NCBI GenBank assembly: GCA_002726395.1
Contig: PBTA01000020.1
Coordinates: 1 to 20,354, forward strand
DNA: 20,354 bases
Direction of reading: 5' to 3'
DNA from: Methanobacteriota archaeon
Lineage (GTDB): Archaea > Thermoplasmatota > Poseidoniia > Poseidoniales > Poseidoniaceae
The notes under the pieces were generated by a model. The model was not told the DNA's origin, did not search any database, and worked only from the letters and a program-made list of their open reading frames with translations. A program made the position numbers and the translations under genes. Shown here one piece after another: positions 17,259 to 20,354 of the stretch. How positions within the stretch are numbered: position 1 is the stretch's first letter; every line of letters starts with the position of its first letter.

Positions 17259-17272
17259 TTTTAAGCAGGAAA

Positions 17273-17422
17273 TCAAGCACCTTTACGCTCGATGTTCTTT
17301 GGCCTTAGTCCCTTGTAGTTGCACTTTCTGCAACTTTTTGCACGCCAAGCAAGTCTTGCATTACACTTCATGCAAATTTTGCGACGAAGCATTCTTGCTT
17401 CTGCTTCTGGGAATCGTGCCAT
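17273..17422 (-). CDS. rpl40e: Ribosomal protein eL40 (L40e)
   Basis: A 49-residue zinc-binding protein of the large ribosomal subunit. Reading minus from ATG 17420-17422 gives MARFPEAEARMLRRK, then ICMKCNARLAWRAKSCRKCN, then YKGLRPKNIERKGA. The two CxxC pairs and the C-terminal YKGLRPK are the eL40 signature. Length matches the family (about 47-52). An ATG two codons upstream (17428) is possible. ATG 17422 fits better because a TATA box is centred 25.5 nt ahead and the family commonly begins MARFPEAE-like. It is easily missed because it is so short and an unrelated frame on the other strand covers it. It converges on the A24 peptidase gene and diverges from the MBL-fold gene. Confidence 0.96.
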   Translation of the reverse strand: MARFPEAEARMLRRKICMKCNARLAWRAKSCRKCNYKGLRPKNIERKGA

Positions 17423-17443
17423 GTCCATTCCACCAACTTCCCC

Positions 17444-17451
17444 TATTTAAT
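17444..17451 (-). promoter_or_regulatory. TATA box for eL40
   Basis: On the minus strand this reads ATTAAATA, centred 25.5 nt ahead of ATG 17422, implying a leaderless or nearly leaderless message. The rest of the gap to the MBL-fold gene (17452-17523) holds no clear feature apart from A+T-rich bases near 17502-17509. Confidence 0.55.
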
Positions 17452-17523
17452 CACCACCAAACTACTCTGCAGTGGTTTAACTAGTAACAGTACATTGAAG
17501 CACTTATTTCACAAGCAGCAAAT

Positions 17524-18288
17524 ATGCGAATTGTGCGTCTTCCCGGCATACATCACGATTCGAACGTAGTTTTAGCACTTGGTACACTAGGAAATATATT
17601 AATCGATGCAGGTACTTCATGGTACCAAACACTGCAAGTTGAGCGAATTAAAGGTATAATTGGTAACCAGTCTTTGGACAGGGTTTTACTCACCTCAAGG
17701 AGATATCCGTGCACAGGTGGTGCGGCTCATATTGCAGGAGAGTTTGCTTCTTGCACTATTCATATTCACCCCGAAGGGCAATCATCACTAGCAAAAGGAG
17801 ATTTTTTCACAACATGGGCTAATCGCTTTGATTCAGACATGCCGATAACTCCCACAGAATCAGTAACAGATAAGGACATATTTCCGCTAGGCGATGGCCA
17901 AATTAGTGTAATTTCATTGCCGGGCCATAGTTTAGATGGCCTTGGATATTATGTCAAGGAAAAAGATCTACTAGTGGCTGGACCAATTATTCCTAGAGCA
18001 GACAGGCCAACTCGATGGGATTTACCAACAGGTTGTCTTCCAGACGTGATTGAGAGTTTGATGAATATTAACAAACTGAACTTGGACACTCTTATTCCAC
18101 TGCAAGGGCCTGCAATAAAGGGGGTTGCTCACATCAAAGAAGTGCTTGAACGGCACATTGAATTCTTTGAACAATGTGTAAGTAATGATGGTCAATCGCC
18201 GAAGTCTTGGGCTAGGCCCGCACAGACCGCAATTTGGCTAACGCCTCACCCACCCTGGCCGTTAACTGAGCGTGAAGATGTCAACTAA
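17524..18288 (+). CDS. Metallo-beta-lactamase-fold protein lacking most metal ligands (probable pseudoenzyme)
   Basis: The 254 residues follow the MBL fold: an N-terminal strand pair with NILIDAGTSW (24-33), the strand DRVLLTS entering the metal loop, SLPGHSLDGLGYYV (131-144), and LLVAGPIIP (149-157). In active members the metal loop reads T-H-x-H-x-D-H-x-G-G. Here it reads T-S-R-R-Y-P-C-T-G-G (57-66), so all four ligand positions are changed (S58, R60, P62, C63). The usual GD is GP (P154), and the last GH is replaced in LQGPAIKG (194-200). Only H135 of the ligand set remains. The frame is intact with no stops, so the protein is probably made and kept for a non-hydrolytic role such as binding. 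It ends inside the tail of the convergent propeller-like gene (8-bp overlap). Confidence 0.75.
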   Translation: MRIVRLPGIHHDSNVVLALGTLGNILIDAGTSWYQTLQVERIKGIIGNQSLDRVLLTSRRYPCTGGAAHIAGEFASCTIHIHPEGQSSLAKGDFFTTWANRFDSDMPITPTESVTDKDIFPLGDGQISVISLPGHSLDGLGYYVKEKDLLVAGPIIPRADRPTRWDLPTGCLPDVIESLMNINKLNLDTLIPLQGPAIKGVAHIKEVLERHIEFFEQCVSNDGQSPKSWARPAQTAIWLTPHPPWPLTEREDVN

Positions 18289-18892
18289 TTATCGGCATGT
18301 CCAGTATATTGCCGTGAGTATAACGTTCTGACTTCATTTCTAGTAATCTAGACCTTCGATTACTTCTTTGTTTGATTTTATCGTCAAAAATATCATTTTT
18401 ATTGGTATTTGATATTATCAGCCCCTCCCAATCATAGGTAAATTTAGACCAACCACTTTGAATGATGATTTGATTATCGACAGTCCTTATGCTTGTGATG
18501 CTATCTTCATGCTTGAACAACATAACGACTTCATTTGGTACATCTCTTCCGACTAACCATACATCCCCAGTTTCGTTACCAACTAATATTTTATCAGAAG
18601 TTGAACTTACTCGGCACAACGATCTAACCACCGTTGTAGAGGTTTCATAGGCGTCTAGTAGTTCTAGGCGAGGTAGGCTTAGACGAATCACATTACCTTT
18701 AACATCACCAATAACTATTGATTCACAATCCCCTGTGGGTCCTTTCATTCCCAAAAGAACCGATGCTGGATATTGCATTCGGTAATTCGTTCTTCGACCA
18801 AAGTTTGGTCTCCAGCTAATCATTCCATCATCTAATGCAACAACATAACCTGCAGACAAGATCATGCTGCGTACTACTATTCCACTTGACAT
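18281..18892 (-). CDS. Hypothetical beta-propeller-like (WD40/PQQ-like) protein
   Basis: A 203-residue protein with repeating beta-strand patterns typical of propeller blades: GYVVALDDGMISWRPN (15-30), SIVIGDVKGNVIRLSLP (58-74), KILVGNETGDVWLVG (100-114) and a fourth weaker strand set with IIIQSGWSKFTYDW. That is about four blades, fewer than the six to eight of a closed propeller, so it may pair with another protein or itself. The basic C-terminal tail (KQRSNRRSRLLEMKSER) lies outside the repeats. No signal peptide or membrane helix is seen, suggesting a cytoplasmic place. It follows the small 4-Cys gene by 68 nt on the same strand. Function unknown. Confidence 0.65.
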   Translation of the reverse strand: MSSGIVVRSMILSAGYVVALDDGMISWRPNFGRRTNYRMQYPASVLLGMKGPTGDCESIVIGDVKGNVIRLSLPRLELLDAYETSTTVVRSLCRVSSTSDKILVGNETGDVWLVGRDVPNEVVMLFKHEDSITSIRTVDNQIIIQSGWSKFTYDWEGLIISNTNKNDIFDDKIKQRSNRRSRLLEMKSERYTHGNILDMPIIS

Positions 18893-18960
18893 ACTTTGTT
18901 AATGATAGCCGGGGGTACAGTTACTTTTCTCACACCCCTAGGATAGAAGTGAAAGTGAAA

Positions 18961-19236
18961 TCAGTAGGCGTCTTCGTTCTTATTTTCCTTTTTCCAAGCA
19001 CGATAACAAGATTTACAGACTCTCACGCGGCCTTTTGCAGCAGTAAATTTACCTTGTCCCCACATGTCAATGGCGTTGTCTAGTGATAGTGATCTGCCAC
19101 CTAATGACTTGTCGGCAAACTTTGCGCAGGAATTTATCCCACAAGCCAATTCACCTTGGTCACGGCTTTTTTTCTGGTCTTTCTTGTCAGAGCCGTCGTC
19201 TTTTCGATGTTTTCTGGCTTTTGCCTTGAAACCCAT
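18961..19236 (-). CDS. Small basic four-cysteine (probable zinc-binding) protein
   Basis: I do not recognise this 91-residue protein. Its N-terminus (about 1-28) is highly charged and Lys/Arg-rich (KAKARKHRKDDG, DKKDQKKSRDQ), as in nucleic-acid-binding or ribosome-associated proteins. Four cysteines, C32-x4-C37 and C74-x2-C77, could bind one zinc. Between them sits a conserved-looking stretch with SLDNAIDMWGQGKFT. The end is CYRAWKKENKNEDAY. The ATG at 19236 has GGTGGG a few bases upstream. It lies 39 nt after tfb on the same strand, so it may be co-transcribed with it and act in transcription or translation (inference from location and composition only). Confidence 0.7.
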   Translation of the reverse strand: MGFKAKARKHRKDDGSDKKDQKKSRDQGELACGINSCAKFADKSLGGRSLSLDNAIDMWGQGKFTAAKGRVRVCKSCYRAWKKENKNEDAY

Positions 19237-19275
19237 ATCCCACCCAGTTGAGAGTGCTTCTTGAATTTTAGGGTC

Positions 19276-20283
19276 TCATTGCTTGGATGCTTCACCAAGT
19301 TGCGATAGTAATCCATCAAATATCCGTAGCAAGCCTCGCAGAGTTACTTCTGAGACATTAGCAACTTTACAGATGTCTGATTGAGTTCTTGAAGTTCCAG
19401 ACTCCGAAGCGGCTTTGTAGATCAATGCAGCGGCGACACCCATCGGTTTCTTGCCTTGCCAAATGTCTTCGTGTGGTTGTATCTTTGACCACAGGTGGTT
19501 TACTTGGGTAAAGATATTTGGTGGTAACTGCAAATCGGAAATGAATTTGTCAAAGTACTCATTTGGGGAAGTGATTTTGTGGAGATTCAGTTTCCTTGAA
19601 ACTTGTCTGATTAATCTCGAAAGTTCTTTTTCAGTGATGTTATAACTTTCTGAAATCTCCGGTATTTGTCTTGGTAGATTTTCTTCTCTGGCTACTAAGT
19701 AGGTACAGGCTGCAGCGACACCTGCGATGGATCTTCCTGTCACGAAACCTTCGCCACTGAGTCTTCGATACAGTCTAGCAGTTTCTTCTTGTAATGATTT
19801 TGGTAAGTCAGATCTGTCGCGAATCATTTGGTTAGCTTTCACTAGATTGCGTTCCCGACTCTTACGAGTTTTGGATCTCTCGTCAATTACTCGTCGCCTG
19901 CGCCATTCTCTACGTGCTTGTGAACTAATTCCGTGTCGCCCAGCTGAACCAGTGTTCAAATCTCTGACATCAATACTGGTGTTGAGACCTTTGTCTGCTA
20001 ATGTGTAGGTTAGTGGTTGTCCGACCCTTGACCGGTCTTCGGATTTGTCGCGATTGGTCCATTCTGCTCCGGGGTCAATGACATTTTCCTCAACAACTAG
20101 TCCGCATGAGTTACAAACTATCTCGCCTCTAGAATCATCGAGTTGCCAGTCGACTACGCCACATTCCTCGCAGGGTTTGGTATGCCCATCCAGTACTCGT
20201 CTGTTTGGGTCAACCAGTCCGTACTCACGCGCAGGTCGGCTATTTGAATTTCGATTACTCGAATTTGTATTATGATTTGTCAT
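19276..20283 (-). CDS. tfb: Transcription initiation factor B (TFB, TFIIB homologue)
   Basis: TFB bridges TATA-bound TBP and RNA polymerase and sets the start site. The 335 residues show an N-terminal zinc ribbon with C38-x2-C41 and C57-x2-C60 (CEECGVVDW, VCNSCGLVVEE). A B-finger/linker segment follows (about 70-120, DPGAEWTNRDKSEDRSRVG then GLNTSID). Two cyclin folds lie at about 145-230 (SIAGVAAACTYLVARE) and 245-325 (GVAAALIYKAA, TLRGLLRIF). The first 20 residues are a low-complexity Asn/Ser extension. The ATG at 20283 has AAGGAG eight bases upstream and a near-perfect TATA box beyond it. The downstream 4-Cys gene is probably in the same unit. Some archaea carry several TFBs; whether this is the only one cannot be seen here. 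Confidence 0.97.
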   Translation of the reverse strand: MTNHNTNSSNRNSNSRPAREYGLVDPNRRVLDGHTKPCEECGVVDWQLDDSRGEIVCNSCGLVVEENVIDPGAEWTNRDKSEDRSRVGQPLTYTLADKGLNTSIDVRDLNTGSAGRHGISSQARREWRRRRVIDERSKTRKSRERNLVKANQMIRDRSDLPKSLQEETARLYRRLSGEGFVTGRSIAGVAAACTYLVAREENLPRQIPEISESYNITEKELSRLIRQVSRKLNLHKITSPNEYFDKFISDLQLPPNIFTQVNHLWSKIQPHEDIWQGKKPMGVAAALIYKAASESGTSRTQSDICKVANVSEVTLRGLLRIFDGLLSQLGEASKQ

Positions 20284-20291
20284 CTACTCAA

Positions 20292-20297
20292 CTCCTT
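20292..20297 (-). promoter_or_regulatory. Ribosome-binding site for tfb
   Basis: AAGGAG on the minus strand lies eight bases ahead of ATG 20283, a good Shine-Dalgarno spacing that fixes the start codon. Confidence 0.55.
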
Positions 20298-20319
20298 GTT
20301 AACTAATGGTTTCACAGGC

Positions 20320-20327
20320 TATTTAAA
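20320..20327 (-). promoter_or_regulatory. TATA box for tfb
   Basis: On the minus strand this reads TTTAAATA, the archaeal consensus. It is centred about 40 nt ahead of ATG 20283, so transcription should start near 20297. That leaves a short leader carrying the ribosome-binding site, unlike the apparently leaderless genes elsewhere in the window. Confidence 0.6.
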
Positions 20328-20337
20328 CTTGATGTCA

Positions 20338-20354
20338 TGTTGTTGTTGTTGTTA
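20338..20354 (-). repeat. AAC trinucleotide run upstream of tfb
   Basis: On the minus strand the last bases of the window read TAACAACAACAACAACA, about five AAC units. It lies just upstream of the tfb TATA box and is cut by the window edge, so its full length and whether it belongs to another gene cannot be judged. Confidence 0.5.

Noticed and set aside
17299..17484. 61-codon plus-strand open frame rich in Cys and Leu
   Set aside because: It is the antisense shadow of the eL40 gene, whose minus-strand translation is clearly a ribosomal protein.
18910..18942. GGGGGT ... ACACCCC possible hairpin ahead of the propeller-like gene
   Set aside because: Only about five pairs with a loop of more than 20 bases, and no T-tract; too weak to call a terminator or regulator.
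20314..20339. Short open frame (eight codons) upstream of tfb
   Set aside because: It spans the TATA box and so lies upstream of the expected transcription start; it would not be in the tfb message.

Overview
The window looks like a chromosome segment from an uncultured marine archaeon of the Marine Group II/III type (Poseidoniia, Thermoplasmatota). The archaeal assignment rests on a transcription factor B, ribosomal protein eL40, a membrane-anchored archaeal LonB protease, an archaeal-type AspRS, a UPF0147 protein, an A24-family prepilin/preflagellin peptidase, and TATA boxes placed about 27 nt ahead of start codons. The lineage guess rests on calcium-binding DxDGDGVGDN repeat proteins, very large secreted proteins with Ig-like arrays and short cytoplasmic tails, a bacterial-type MetK, and moderate A+T content. 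The lineage is inference.

Layout, left to right. (1) 1-1043: 3' part of a surface protein made of 22-residue calcium-binding repeats, with a membrane anchor and a Trp-rich tail. (2) aspS (minus) and metK (plus) diverge from a short A+T-rich gap. (3) 3922-8019: a giant secreted, membrane-anchored protein with an apparent SGNH-hydrolase domain set among Ig-like (CARDB/NEW3-like) repeats and a cytoplasmic zinc ribbon. It abuts, tail to tail with no gap, a TrmI-type tRNA m1A methyltransferase gene. (4) 8916-12431: a second giant surface protein with an N-terminal thioredoxin-like CGPC domain, Ig/cadherin-like repeats, a coiled coil, a membrane anchor and a Pro/Gln-rich tail. (5) lonB and an MFS drug-type exporter on plus, converging on a UPF0147 gene. 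(6) An A24 peptidase gene converges on a small eL40 gene (49 codons) on minus. (7) A metallo-beta-lactamase-fold protein that has lost almost all metal ligands converges on a minus-strand run: tfb, a small 4-Cys protein, and a beta-propeller-like protein.

The window mixes core housekeeping (translation, transcription, SAM synthesis, protein quality control) with three cell-surface proteins. These share one plan: extracellular repeat array, one C-terminal membrane helix, and a short cytoplasmic module that differs in each. Genes are tightly packed. Two convergent pairs overlap by 6-8 nt and one abuts. Many start codons lie 25-28 nt from a TATA-like element and lack a ribosome-binding site, so leaderless transcription seems common here. 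I see no rRNA, tRNA, CRISPR, insertion sequence or phage genes. No stretch over about 110 nt is left without a gene.
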